Shown here: one piece after another, positions 11,475 to 26,253 of the stretch
Position numbering within the stretch: the stretch's first letter is position 1
Layout: each line of letters opens with the position of its first letter
Assembly (NCBI RefSeq): GCF_021155775.2
Contig: NC_060233.1
Span: 37,293,077-37,357,076, forward strand
DNA: 64,000 bases
Source of the DNA: Neodiprion pinetum
Taxonomy: Eukaryota; Arthropoda; Insecta; Hymenoptera; Diprionidae
Direction of reading: 5' to 3'
Position numbers and translations under genes: made by a program
The notes under the pieces: generated by a model
Seen by the model: only the letters and a program-made list of their open reading frames with translations
Told to the model about the DNA's origin: nothing
The model's database searches: none

Positions 11475-12812
11475 TATGGTCAATCCACTGTTTCGTATCC
11501 GTATAAAACTTCTGATACAGTGTAAGAAGTTCCATACAGGAATTTTTTACAGAGTTCGAATTAGTCTTATCGTCAGATGGCAATTTGAATTTTTTGGCAA
11601 ATATCTAATGCATGGAAAATTGAAATGCTGAGATAATTTCAACTCATAAAATAAAAGTTATTCTTATTATCACAGAAACGTGGACTTCAACCTTTTTTTA
11701 CATATACGATAATAATTAGGTATAAGTTGTTCGAAAGCGTTCCACTTCCGTTATGCGGTAGATTTCATTTCCATTCTGACCGGCACATCTAGGTACGATG
11801 TTTAACAGAAGTAGCGTGTAACAACGACAATCATTGAAATGTATAATTTCCTGGATTTCTGACAATGGGAGTGGTTAACGAACAAGTCTTTAATCGAAAC
11901 TCGATTATTACAGTATTGGAAACAGTTGAAACTAGACTGCTAATAAGCACATGTAATACCTTATTTACCTGTGCAACGACTTGACATACATACTACGTAA
12001 AAATTTTAGTTCTTAAACTTTTAAGATGCAAAAGCGACGTAATATGCTAAACAGGAAAAACCAGTTTTCCTTTTTATTCCCCTGCTTTCTTCGCCTCTTA
12101 GTGGTTTTTTCCTCCTTTAATTCTCTGAAACTAATTGTGAATTGTCTAAAAGAAATCGACAGACATTTGCGGTTTTACGACATTGCCTTTCCAATTCGGG
12201 CAGGAGTTAATGTAGAAAAAAAAGATTAATACCGCAGTGATTCTCCGTTAGGACAACCTTCCTTTGGTTTGTCGAAATTGAATATGCTTTATACGATTCC
12301 ATTCAAACGTCGTTCGCCGGTATAACTCGCGTCAGAACTGTTTGAAACTTAATACGATTCGGCAGATTAATAATTAGAATTCGCTACTTGATTTGAAGTA
12401 TTGGAAGGAATAACCTTTTACAGATCACGGATCAAATAAAGATGCTTGGTAGATTTGCAGTTGTGCCTAAATGCATTATACAATGACAAGTTGCGTTCTG
12501 TTTTCGATAAAATCCGATTGAAATTAAAGTTTCTATTCACGAGTCGTTAAGTTTGGTCAAATGTAGGTGTAAAAAATGAAGTCATTTTGTTTTTCTGCGT
12601 ACTGCGAACTGCACGCCTGCTATTCTAGTTGTGAAATCTACAACGGATCGATGCTTTATTTTTTATTCCATTCACGCGGCGTGGTTAGTGGGCTAGTAAA
12701 TAATATATTTCGCGTGCAGAGTCTCGTGCTGTCATAAAAATATTAGAGATGATCCCGTCATGATAACTAGCACCCCGGGAATAGAATAAGTATATTTATC
12801 AACTATTTAGAC

Positions 12813-13033
12813 CAAGGGGTGTTGCATTGAGGCAAAACTTAACACCATGGTTACATATTTATGATTACTTACATTTTATATTTATTACAAAAGATTACTT
12901 GACAAATAATTTGAATTTGATGAGGTGATTTCTCACAATGTTTTAAGATTTCATATGACTTCTTAAGATTGCTAAAAGATTTCTCGTAATTACCAACGTC
13001 AACGCCGTGATCCCTCGTCTGAAACACCCCTTG
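12813..13033. mobile_element. Candidate MITE with CAAGGGGTGTT ends
   Basis: CAAGGGGTGTTGCATTGAGG at the left is repeated in inverted, imperfect form at the right (reverse complement CAAGGGGTGTTTCAGACGAG). Both flanks are AT-rich (ATTTAG and ATTTAT), suggesting but not proving a target duplication. There is no coding capacity. Confidence 0.45.
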
Positions 13034-16000
13034 ATTTATACCATCGAGAGACGATTAGCAAAATAAACATTGTCGTGAAAATTCAAAACAAGAGACATTG
13101 AATGAGATATACACTGTAATCTGACACTCCAACAGATTACCGCGTAATTTCTTCTGATAAATGATGAGCAAACGATTCCGGACTAGATATGATATCGTCA
13201 GGTACACAATCTATTCGTGGAACAAGTTTTGTATTGAATATCTACAGACGTCAAATACCAAAAGTCCATTAATGTGTTTACGAGAATGGACGAGGCCGTG
13301 TATGATACAATTCTTCCAAATGGATGTTCAATTAAGCATCACGACGATGCGATTAAGTTTCAGTTAGTCGGTCTATACACTACAGGCTTGTCGAACTTTT
13401 CAAACACATACCTTCCAACAAAAATACCGGTTCAAGATATGATGCTACCTACGCGCAGGCATACCTGTCATGTTGGTGAATTTTCAACACCTATATGCAG
13501 TAAACATGCACAAGGATAAATCTTTTCGAGAAATAATACCCGCAAGTGAACATTCGGGCAGGAAATGCGCTTGCAAGTTCCACAAAATCCGGTATTGTGT
13601 CTATACGTGTGTACTCGGCATCATGACGCACACGAAGCTTTGAATTACAGGTTTCCCGATACTTCGCTCGACAATGTATACGTATTTTTTCGAAAGCGAT
13701 AAGGTAAGCCGCGAGCAAACCCGCAGTCTCGATTCTACGGCATAAGACACCAAGAGGCTTTTTCTTTCTGTGTATAAACGACAATGTCCCAACATCTCTG
13801 CAGACATGCTGGATAATATTTCAAAGACGCTTCAAAGAGAAATGAAAAAAATTAACAGATAGTTAGAAAAAGAACAAAAGTTAAGCGTAGATGAAAATGT
13901 CACGTCCTATAACACTGCTTCGCTATCGAAACTTGCATCATTGCGGTCACGATTATTCACATCTCGGTTACACCGAAGTGAAAAAGAAATATATAATCGC
14001 GTTGCCAACACCGAATCCATTTCCATAGTGAACAGTCGTTATCGTTATACTATACGTAATATACACACGTATGCGTTACGTATTTGTACATTGCCTGGTG
14101 ATCGATTTACCCAGCACGCTACACGCATGGATTGCGCGTGTTATCAACTTATCACACTATGGCACGAACGTGTAGAACGTACATTTGAATAAAGTAATAA
14201 ATCTGGAATGACTCGATGACGATAATAACGTACGAGATTGAACTTTGCTACTCGATAATGTCTCTTCTCCTTCGTTAAATACACATTTGTGTAATGAATG
14301 TGGTATATGAGTGTGCGAAGCCACGTGATGGTATGCGGTATACTAAACGGATGAACATTACACTCGGGCGTGGTTTTACGACTCGATAATTAACCGTGGT
14401 TTGACACCCTGGAGTACAAGTGACCCCGAATCATTTCTTCGTTAGTTTAATTAAACTGCCTAAATCTAAAAAAAATCGGTTCTGTTGCACCGACTGGTGT
14501 TTTGATATTTTGTTATATAACCCATACAGTTTCGAAAAGTAACCTTTTACGAAGTTTAAAAGAAAAATTCTAGCGAATGTATTTAATAGCTCATTTTTCA
14601 TAACGATTTTTGTCGCTGAAGTACAACCGACCCTAGTGTATCAAGTATGTGATACTACAGAGGTGTGTCTAACTGGGATCGGTCATATGATTATGTTACG
14701 CCCCTTTCCAAATCGATTCAACCGTCCAGACTGCACTCAAGAGATTGAGCGAATTTTGTGAGGGAGTTTCAACGGTTCGATTATTAGTTGAAAAGTATTT
14801 GTTTCGTGAAAATGCTAAACTGTACGTTTATCAAGTCCAAGTAAACCGCGTGAACTTTATATCAGTAAAAAAATTTGGCCTTTACGCTCGACAGTACGGA
14901 GAGGTTAAAGGTTGAAACAGTTTAGATTATCGGAAAAATTATACAAGTTTGGTATTTACGCAGGATTTAAACGACCGCTTTACGTAATACTGATGAAAAT
15001 AACAAGAATTACGCTGTTTTAAATAGATTCGACAAGACCAAATTATTTTTATATGTACTGTGTATTTGTCACCTTATTTTATATTAATTTCGTTACATAA
15101 CATATGCCATCTAGACATCAATAGAAGTAAAATAAACGATAAAGTAAACATCGAGTTATAAAAATATGACAAAAGATAATCTGCATTTCGAAAAATTGTG
15201 AAGTTCGGTATCATTACGTTTCGAAAAACTGCTTATAATCAAAATATTTCCACAACAAAATCTTGCGCGGCTTAATAGTACATTATGTAACAAGGGAATA
15301 AAGTCGACTTTCATTCCTGTGTTACATATAGCGTTAAATTATTTCCAACTCAACTCTGGCCGTATTATTGACTTGAAAAGAAGGAGTCGATGTATCTTTC
15401 GCAATGTTGGTTTCAAAATTCGAAACGTAGATTAATAATAAACAAAAATTCACTCTCAAAAATGCCTTACAATTAGTGCATGGGAGCGGATCCAGAGCTG
15501 CATGCCCTGAGGTTTATAAGGGCCGGGGGTGGGGGGATTGTTGAATCAAATTTCAAGGAATCTAATAAACTTCAACTTTGTTTATCTCATATCATAACGA
15601 TCTCATATTTCCCGCAGATCTATGCGTTAAGAGGGAGTAATATGCTACTTTCGGCCCGCTTTTTAGGTCAAAAACGTTACCATTATGGTCGCGTCGGAAA
15701 TAAAATTCGTACGCATAATCGGTGTGCTTGTTGGTACGTATAATGGGCATGGAACGCAAATGATGAAAATATGCATCGCAATATAGAGAAGCATGAAACT
15801 TGCCCAGTTTGGTAGCGTGCAATGCAACTGTCGTATAAAGTATATTTGAAAGCCTCGGTTACTCGATCGTCACTGACTTAGTTATTTATTATATTTCTCT
15901 CGTCGAATAAAAGAGCTACATTATTCTCCTACCCTTCTCTGCATTTTTTCATATTTCTCATTGGTAATTTCCATTCGGTTTCCGGGCGTAATTGCGTTAC

Positions 16001-19000
16001 AAGATTGAAAAGATATTGAAAATATCATAATTAAAACTGCAGCTTTTGCGGCATTGCGGAAATATTGCGCAAATACTGTAAACAGATATGCGGTGCAAAA
16101 AAAAAAAAAAATAATAACCGCTCTCCAAGAACTCTAATCTCTGTTATATTTGTTGATGCATCCGATTTATCTTTTCCGAAGATAAAACTTCGCGGTGATT
16201 TGTTTTGCGAACACCGCAATGCTGTGTATGCATGTACATACGAGGTATGTACGTTACATGTTGTGTTTGAATAATTGTCTTAAATAAAATATTCGCGCAG
16301 AGGCCGAAACAAGTGTGCACATATTTAATAAGAGCCTACGACAAAGTATAACATACACAGCACAAAAAAAAAAATTCACCAACGCATCAGGTACGGTTAT
16401 CAGGAAAGAGAACGCGAATTTCACCTGCAGGATTTGCCGACGAAAAATTAATCTCCCGCAGAAACATGCAGAAATTAAAATTTTGCAATACACAGCCCGC
16501 CGCCTGCAGTGGTTTTTTATTTATTCTTTTGTTTCACATTCGACGTTACAGCGATTATGATTAATGGGTTCCCACGGCGATGCAGACTCACGGTTTGGAA
16601 AAATGCGATAAGCTTAAACATCTACGGATAAATCGCGAAACCAGAACAAAAGCAGAACCTACTTGCAAAAGATAATATCGTCGGAAACCTTGCAACGGAC
16701 TGGGACAAAAATAAAATTCTGCGACCTTGTAATTATTACACATCGCATCACTTCATTGATTTGAAATAAAGTTTACATTTATCGTCAACGCAGTCTGTAA
16801 TCTTTTCTTAACAAAGGTTTTCTATATTCGATCGCGGAAGTATGGAATTCATTCTAGCAGCATATATTGGTAAATAGACATTTTTTTTCTTGAAAAATAC
16901 AATAATATATTGATTTCCAAACTGAATAATGAAGAACGGTACAAAAATCCTTTGACTTTATTCCAAACTGTTCTTGGACGTAAACGTTGAGCGGAAGCCT
17001 GTAATTACGTACGAATTATTATATACCTACACCTGTAATATATTAGCCGCGTGCGATCTTCAACAGGTGCCCTAGAAACTTTCACACGGTCGCGTTTTTA
17101 AATCACTGTGGATACACAACACTTGTGTACTTCGCACAGCCGATAAGTGTCCGCGCAAGTGAGAAGAAAAAAAAAAGACAACATTTATTTATCCCTAATT
17201 TACCGGTTCTGCTTTTTGGCGTTATTACAAAAAATTCTTAATCTTATTCAACACGCTGCTGTATCATTGGATTGTGTTATTTTAAACAAACGTAACGCTC
17301 TTCTCCTACATCAATTTTTAATGCATTCATTATTAAACTTGGCTGGTACCACACTTGTGTGTTTGTTTGTAAAAATAAATCTCGTATGTTCGTCACGAAA
17401 TGTTTAGGAAGACCTTCAAATGTTGCGAAGATCAATTTGTTTAAAAGCAATAAAATAAACTCGGATGAGAATAATGCGGGTAGACTGCAAAAAGTGCCAC
17501 GAAATTTATATAACATTCAGAATTTTTCGACGAATCCAATTTATTACGATAAGAATTAACGTTAATTGTGAGAATTTTTTATTTTTTTTTTTATCTTCAT
17601 CTGAAACATTTAATCCGAGAACTTTCAAACTGCGTATACAAAATACAAAGAACTTGCTTTACTTGAATGACCTTTAAATAATCGTTGCGTGGTTTAACCT
17701 CGTCAATAATTATACTGGTTAAAAATTGTTTGAAAAAAGTGAAAAATTTCTTGCTCGCAAGACAGCTTCAGATAAAAATCTGATCGAAGTTCATTCCGAG
17801 TTTTTCAAAAATTCATCTTTCCGCATACGTCGATCGTCACAGAGTACAAACGTACGTATTCGTGGAAAGGATTCCTCGATTTAACATCAGCTTGCAAATT
17901 GTTCGCCCAAGGGTTTCGCGGGATCAACGGAGTGCAGGTATAATATCTGCGTTATGATCGCGATGGCGCCGGTACGTCCCGCCGCTTGCGTCACCGACGG
18001 AACGGTTTTTTACTTTAGCTTTAGATACGTTGTATTACAAGTACGACTGTATACGTATAATGCACGCTGCTACACAAACACCACGTGAGTATGAAATTTT
18101 GTCGTATGCATACGGCGTTTGCCGTCTCACACCTACGTACAGATATTGCACACCGAGGTGAAATCCACACATAGGAGAATATTTTCTAGTGTTTCGGAGA
18201 AACCAGTTTTTCGAAGAGCGACCCGGCCGGGTTTTTTTTCCTCCTTCTCTCTCTTCGTTCATTCGTATTTCAGCCGCTTGGTACATGCATACGTGCCGAG
18301 GCATCAGCGACGGGAAAGAATTCAGAAGAGTGCGCATGCGGCGACTTTAAGATGGGATCCGAGATCTTTCCGGCTCTGCAAGGCCGACTCGGACCGCTGC
18401 GTTCGGTTCTACGTTTCTACGCAGCGGGCGTGTTCTCCCAATCACGAATGCTCGTTTTATTTTTAATTCCTCTGATCTCGCATCGCCGTGTGCACGTGGC
18501 GATGTCGAACTCCGACTCGTTCGGCCATTTTGGACCGCCAGTGGTTGGCAACCCGAGATAACCCCGTATCTGGAGTCTTATTTCGGAAAGAATTCTAAGC
18601 TTTCTCATTCAACGCGTCATTATTCTCCGTGAATTTTTTCTCCTGCTATATCAACGTCGACGCGTCGATTCCCCGTCCCATGAATGACATCCGCTCCGGT
18701 TTTCTAATCATCGTCTTATCCCTCCTCACCGCCTACGCGAAACGAATGTAGCCTGATATCACGTGGGGTGGGGGTCAATACTTGGAAGGGTCTATATTTC
18801 GAAAATGTGAAAATAAAACAATGAAATATGAATGTTTGTTTCGAATCTTGATTTTCGAAAGTGTCATTTGTTTCGTTATTTTATTTTTTTATGTTTTAAA
18901 TCTTGATACAAAAGTCAGTAGCTTGGGAAACGGTAAATTTGAAAAACCACCTGCAGATCCCTCGCGAACTTCGGAATCTTGGCTTACGAATGGCGAGCCG

Positions 19001-19271
19001 CGAATCCAAGTACTCGGTATCTTTATAGGTGATGTTCGAACCGAAGACCTTTAAGACCGTCATATAATGTCAATGATCCCGTCGAGCCACGTATCTATGT
19101 GTCCATCCCCACCCAAAAACCAGCCAGTTTAAAACTGCATGTGAATCGTAGAGAACCCACGAGACGTAATTACGTTTAGTCGACTTGATAATTCACAATC
19201 AGCGGGCGGACATTCTGTTGAACGATTTCCGAAATCAGTTCAATATACGATACGCGACTGCAATCGTGTTG

Positions 19272-19530
19272 TTAACGAGGGTGCCCTGGTCGATTTCGAC
19301 GGCGTTCACGTATATACCTGCAAATGTATTCTACGAATTCACCGTTACGATTTCGTAGATTCCGTGCCATGTCTTTATTTCAACCTCGAACGAAAATGTA
19401 TCGGAGTGTTTTTGTTCAGAATCGTGTATAAAATGAGACTGTATTGCCTTTTTTCGCGTTCACGATACATGGACTTCGATATTTGGAGACGTACACGTAG
19501 ACGTCGAAATCAACCAGGGCACTCCCTTAA
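19272..19530. mobile_element. Candidate piggyBac-type MITE flanked by TTAA
   Basis: TTAA at 19272-19275 and at 19527-19530 flank inverted ends. The left reads CGAGGGTGCCCTGGTCGATT and the right, reverse-complemented, GGGAGTGCCCTGGTTGATTT, both continuing into TCGACG. The TTAA target and G/C-rich ends are those of piggyBac-like elements. The interior of about 250 bp has no open frame, so it is non-autonomous. Confidence 0.6.
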
Positions 19531-22232
19531 ATAATTTTTCTCCCTATCCGAATTCTCGTCTACTAGCCATCCAACATCGTGTCCCGATGGGTCTATCGCT
19601 CGAGTGTGATCGAATATTCCGCGCGAGCGCAATCGTGTAGACATTACATGCTCGTTAATTTTGACGAATGGCATTACGCACGTATAGAAATAAATTGTAA
19701 GTGCCGTGCAAAGATCCGACGGAAGTCGTTAAATGGATGATGAAATTATCGCTATATTATAAATTTCGACAAGATTATTCGTCGCGGCGCCGTGTTTACA
19801 TGTTATGAAAAACTAGCACGATCGTATATGTTGGGAAAATGAATCATACCGCGTTTGTTGTCGTTCGTTATTCAGCCAGTCTGCGGATCGTGCACACCGT
19901 TTGTGTTCCGTAACCTAGAGACACCGCAGCGGTCGTATAAACGATCAAACTATATTTATAAAGCAATTAATTAAGGAAACAATTGACAGTCCTGAAAAAT
20001 GTCCCAGACAATTCGGCTCAAGTTACCTAATCAACCCGGGTCGACAAGTGTATCGTAATTCAAAACTGCTCCGCTGATCGCGCGAAACCAACGACTGCTG
20101 GTGTGGAAAACTCATGGCGTGGCAACCTGATGCTAAAAATAATACAGTGTCTGTTTACGTAAGCGCGACGCGAGCGAAGAAGACGCACGCGTGAACAACG
20201 TTCGGCACGACCATGTTTTAACTGGAACAATACTAGATACCAGTTCAATGATCGAATACTGTCAACGAGTGCGACTGATGCAGCCGTTTTTACCTTAAAC
20301 CCGCATTTAAGCGGCTCTCTCTCTCTCTTTTTTCTTAGTTTCTTTTGCAAAGCAAGTCCAGTATTGTTATGGATAAATAAGACTTATCTATCTATCTGTG
20401 TCTGCCTTTATCTCACTATCTCCATCAATGGTTGGATGTCCAGCATCCCACCAATGGCCCCGTACAATATGTACATTGACACATATATATATATGTTATC
20501 TCTATACATATAATTCCAATCAACCTCCGTGTTTGTCCCGCATTGACAACGGCAGCTATTTTGATCCAAGTTTGTCACACTCGGTATAAACAACTGTTGA
20601 AAAATTGGGGTTGGCCGGCCGGCTTCAAACTCTGCAGCTTTGCGCGTAAAACAAAAACAGAAAAAAAAACATTTTAGCTTTGACGGGTGAAATTTTGCGT
20701 TATATATACATATATATATATATGTATGTAACAATTACACAGGGAAATACGGATATGCGTGTACAGCAGTCCACGCCCTCAGCGCGGTTGGGATCCGTTC
20801 CGTCCGTGGGAAACATTCATTGAATTTCTCTACCTTATCGCAAAGCGTGCAGGATAACGAAATTTCCACGGCAACAAAGTCGAGGTGCATTTTTGTATTC
20901 GCGTATAGCCGTAGGAACGAACGAAGCAGGCCGGCCAACTGCCGTTTACAAAATTTGTTTATACCGAGTATAAAAAACTCGGTCCGAAGTGCCGTTATTC
21001 GTGCAGTATGCAGACACGGTCTTCGATTCACAGGCTCATTTCGATGGCACTTTCCTAGTATTTTCTAGTCGGAGACGGAATTTTTACCCTCCCACAATCA
21101 TATTCGAAGAGTAACGAATATCCACAAGCGTTGCGATCGAGACACTTTTTATTTTATTTATTTATTTCTCTTTCATTCCAATCAATCGCTGGTTGTTTGT
21201 TATTACGAGTGATTTCTTTGTCTTCACTAACCTGGGACAATTGTTTGGAATACTTCGCTCGAAAGCTGTGCGCGCCGGTGTAATTCTTGCGGGCAACTGT
21301 TGCGGCAATCGTAGAGACGGTCGGGTTTGAACCAAGTTCGTCTCGAAGTTCAGTCATCCCCTCTTCCATGGGACGGTGGGGGGGATACGGGCTAGATAAT
21401 ACAACCGTCAGTACCGCCCTCGCTCTTTTGTAACCAAAAATTTTGTAAACGGAACCGGCCTTCGATCGTTCTCAGAATTTTCAACGTACCATTTTTCGTG
21501 TCTTAGTTTCTTCTCCCAGGATATCTCGAAAACATGTCAACGGATTTTTATGGTTTTCATCTCCATCGACGCGGCTTTTCGAAACCTGGAATCGACGAGA
21601 TTTTGGTTCTGATCGGTTTGGTGCTTTTTGAATTATTTGAACGACGAGATTATAAAAACTTAAATAACAACACATGCTGTCTTGAGAATTAATGAACGGA
21701 TTCGAGTGAAAATTGGTACCATGAGGTTTTTTGGTCACTTATCACGAATCTAGAGTGAGATTTCCAAAATTTAAAATTCGCGTTTTCGATATGCCGAACT
21801 TTCACGAACTTGATATTGGGCTTTCCAAGTTCGAATCTGATAATGACCATATATTGTTATCATTCGTAGTATTATTATTTTAGCTTGAAACGAGCTTGAC
21901 GGCAGGAAGTTAGCAGAACCGCATACCCGCTTGTTTTTCTTTTTTCCTTATATTCCTTATATTCTATCTAATTGTCTTTCCGTTGCGTCATTTGTCCCGC
22001 TGCTAGAGCTAACGGCCGATACGCAAGATATATTTATTCACACTGTTTTCCTTTATTATACTATAATTTCAATGTGGTGGATAAATATCGAACGTGTTAA
22101 TACGCCATTGATTCGAGTCGTTTTTTTTTCCAAAAATCCGGAAACATGAATTCATATTAAATTCACGAAAGAAGTCGGTACGATATTCAATTCGAAAATA
22201 TTTCATGCAAACGATGTTACTGTGGAGTGTGT

Positions 22233-22721
22233 CGTATATGAGGCGTTCCCCACCAACTCACACACTTTTTTTTATGCCCTCTGATCTGTTCCGTAATTGG
22301 TTATATGGTAACACTACTTAAAGGTATTCTCGGTGAATTTTTTCATATTGTTTCATTCACTCGTTTACCCTGTAAAATTTACAGCAAAATCTGAGGTGTC
22401 GCATAGAAGAAAAAAAATGTCCATTTTTTTTGCTGAAAAAAGCCTTTTTGATACCATCAAAAATGTAACATATACTGCATTAAATAATTCGTAGAAAAAC
22501 ACTTCTTTTTTTTTTTGTACAAATTTATTTGTCCGACTTCAATTTTCCATGATATACGGCTTAAAAAAAAAAAAAACATTTCCGACACGAGTAATTTAAA
22601 AAATCTGAAATAATGCGAGGTGAGTACCTTTGAGTAGTACTACGATACAACCAATTGTGGAACAGATCTGAGGTGGTAAAAAAAAAATGTGGCTGAATCG
22701 GAGGAGAACGCCTCATATACG
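22233..22721. mobile_element. Palindromic MITE with CGTATATGAGGCGTT ends
   Basis: CGTATATGAGGCGTTCCCC at the left is inverted at the right (CGTATATGAGGCGTTCTCC). A second inner inverted pair (GATCTGTTCC..AATTGGTT near 22287 against AACCAATT..GGAACAGATC near 22652) shows that much of the 489 bp is a long imperfect palindrome. No coding capacity. The family is not identified. Confidence 0.65.
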
Positions 22722-25700
22722 GGCATATTTTGCGAACCAACATCGGCATAGCATTGCAGTCCCTGTTTGTTGACTCAGGACTTAACGGGACAGGAACAGG
22801 ACCGGCTTATGTACTAGGCGGACTAGGTGAGGGTCTATGGGCCCCCAGCCAAGAGGGCCTGATCTGCTTCTTTGGTTAAATATTCTTAAAATTATTTCAA
22901 ACTAATTCTGTTCCCCAAAAAATCATTTTACTCGCTTGAAAAATAATCATAACATCAATAAATAGACGTTGAATAAGGAATATATCGGGTGGTAGTCCAA
23001 ACGAATGTAAACGACGTTTAACCCCGACACTCGTCAAATGAGTCACCGATTTTTTGGTTGTTCCTGCTGTACAAAATGGATATTTGCCAATTATGTTTAG
23101 TGTTTAGTACATCGAGAGAAATTTCTAATAGCGGTTATTAGACAGTCCTCGACTATTTTCAATTATTTAACGTAACCGAAAAATATAATTTTGGGTAGGT
23201 ATAAGATGAAAATGAGTTTTGTAGCTGTAATATAGAAATCGTATATCTGTGGCTGTAATTAGAAAATCTTGTATGAAGATGATCTAGTATATGCGATGCG
23301 TTTAGTTTTCATGAGACTAAAATCTCGGCAGCGTTTTATGCTAAAATTGTAAACTCATTGAATCTTTATTGTTTGAAATGGAAACTTTCTTCTTGAATCA
23401 CAAAGTGGTTACGGTCGTCAATTAGAAGTTTCCGAATTGATTTCTCGGTAAGAATGGTGGTATCGCAATTTTTTTTTTAAACGCTAAACGTATAAGAAAT
23501 CACCAAAGGGAATATTGCGTATGCTGTTTCCGCACAAATTACGTTAAATTTGAATAGATATTTTCGCGAAATAACAATTTTGCGTTAAAAAAATTTTTCA
23601 ATTCCGACTGATGCTCCCAAAGGAATGTGGTAAATGGTTAGAAATTCTAAAAAATTATATCACATACGTTTGATACGGTAGAAATAGGAAAACAAGTGGA
23701 TCGTTGTGAACCCTATTATATTTCATGGTGCCAATTAACATAATTAAGAAATATATAAAATCGGGCCCTGCGAAACGTGTAAGCCTACTGAGCACCATCA
23801 ACCCTTAACCCTCGGCCCTGGACAGGCACGTATAGAGGGATAGTAAGAGAAACTACGTACTGTTAGCTTCCTTTTTCTTCACTTTGAACCGTAGAAGAAG
23901 GGAAAATTTGGCTCCCCGTTGTGGTGCCACTCTCTTACAGACACATAGTTGTCGTGGTTCCAAAGGAACACATTTGGCAAATCCTCTGATCTTTGGAATC
24001 AGCTATTGTGAAGCCAGTATGCGCAGTGATGCCAAGTAGACCCGACGCGTTCTATCATCTACGGTAAATACTAAAGAGAGGAACTTTTTCATGTACAAAT
24101 CCTGAATGGATCATTTTTCTTTCTTATAACAATGCTGTCGGATTGCAAATGGGTTTCGCCCATCGTCAACGATCGGTATTTGATCAACGATGAAATAATA
24201 TTTCATACTCTTCGCTGGTATAAATTATTATCACGAAAAAGATCGAACGATAAATATTATAGAGGATTTGATGATTCATAAATATAAAAGCACAAGTCAG
24301 ACACTCGTTCACATTTTGATATCAATCGTAAATTTATTCGTATTACAGATTCACTGCGGGGACAATTTCATGACTAATTCGAGTTTATTTATACACCCTG
24401 ACTAGATGATCGTCGTTATTAATTTTTGCCATCTCGTGAGTTTTACTTTCCGATAATCCTTATCTAAGATTGATGGGATAAGTAAGATTTGACAGTCAGA
24501 AATTGCATCTGTTCGTTAGAGAAATGCAGTAAAATTCTACGTTTGATTGAATTATCGCACCGATAACTCTCGCAATTCGAAGACGGTGCGGAATTTTTGC
24601 TAATTTTATCGGTAGTGGTGATTACAGCGCTTTCGAACTTGTCCCCGGATCTTCCTTACATGTTGCTCTTTGTTTGGGGTCAAGGAGATGGCTCGCAGCC
24701 AGATCCGTTGTCGTTACTGTTTTTTAAGCCCGCACTCGACTCGAATCGACCTTGGAACGGTCAAATGCACATGGGCATAATTGCAATCAAGCCGTGGCAG
24801 CGCCGAATAAAACACGTTATCTGTTCGCATTTTTTTTTTTTTTTACTCAACTACGATCTGCTTGAAAATACGTAAAGGGTATTCCATGCCAACTCGACCT
24901 GATTTTTATCCTTGACCTCTCCAATTTGGCTCGCGATTTTCTGTATGATTCTTTTCATTCTTGAAGGCTCTAATTTTTATTTTACAAAAATTTTCGAATT
25001 GATTATAAGATTGATTTTAAGAAACTGCGAATTACCTATAAATTTTTAAAATGACTGTATTTCACGCGCGCAATTTAAAAATATGAAATATTTCTGAATA
25101 ATCATGTGTCATGTATAAAGATTTTTCAGCTTAATCACTTAAATTTCACTCAATTCTTCGGTGTAGTTGTGAAATTCTTCTACTGGGGTTTTTTCAAAGG
25201 TAAGCTCGAAAAATTCACTCTGTTATGAAAAAAATATCATTATTTTAATCCACTGGTTATCTCCAAATTATAACTTCACAACTTATGAATTTGACTAATT
25301 GCAAGCCCCATCAAATAATTTTTCACGAGAAGAAAAATGTTACAAAATTTATATGAATTTTTCACATGTAAATCTTTAGGATATAATTCGTGGAGTATCG
25401 TCGAAATTATTTGTTTCTCTAGTTTTTATAAGTTAAATCAAAGTTTGTTTTTTAAATTCTGAAGTTCAATACTATAGAATTAAAATAAGCTACCTTTACT
25501 TATATAAAATACAATTATTTTACAAATTACACGTATCTTGGATTTTTTGTAAAAATAGTCTGTCTTATTTTAAATTTACAAATAAAAATTCGTGATAACT
25601 TTTATATCAGCGATTTCTCGGTGGGACTTTGGTATGCTTTTGATGCGTTTACAGTAAAAACACAGTGAAAAACAATTCTGAACTACACCGTGAAATATAA

Positions 25701-26253
25701 GAGTAATCGAAGTGAAACATAAGCGAAAATCTATGTATATCTTCAGTTCAATTCCACCATTAATGGATGTGCCGTATCATGCACGTTTTGTCACTTCCGT
25801 TTTGTAGTATCCACGAGATTATATTTTCGTGGAATCATAATCACCTTTTGATTGTGTTAGGTATTATTACAAAGTATTGGATTGTAAAATAGCTGATCGA
25901 GTTTTACGCATAACTTATGACTGAAATTTTTGTTCATTTGATCGTTAAAAACACGGTGCAAATTAATGATTTCGATAATTAAAATCACGTGTAACATATT
26001 AGTTTAGATAAATTGAATGTATTTGAAATACTTCCGTGGTAGAATCACAAAATAAAATGTGGCAACAGCGTTCTTTCCTCTATTATATGCGTCTGACATT
26101 TGTGCACCATACCTATGCAGCGTTGCCAAACCATCAACCGTCCACGTTGCCATTACTCGTTATCCTCAAAGAAGGAATTACTAACGTTTTTTGTCTCAAC
26201 TTATTCTTAACGTTAACAAGAGTTAATAATTATATCGTTCTACTCTGTAGATA

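Noticed and set aside
14397..14700. Weak inverted similarity around GAGTACAAGTGACC and AAGTACAACCGACC
   Set aside because: Too short and in direct rather than clearly inverted orientation to call an element.
18119..18466. 115-codon open frame on the plus strand
   Set aside because: No domain, no splice partners, overlapped by open frames on the other strand; probably chance in a locally GC-richer patch.
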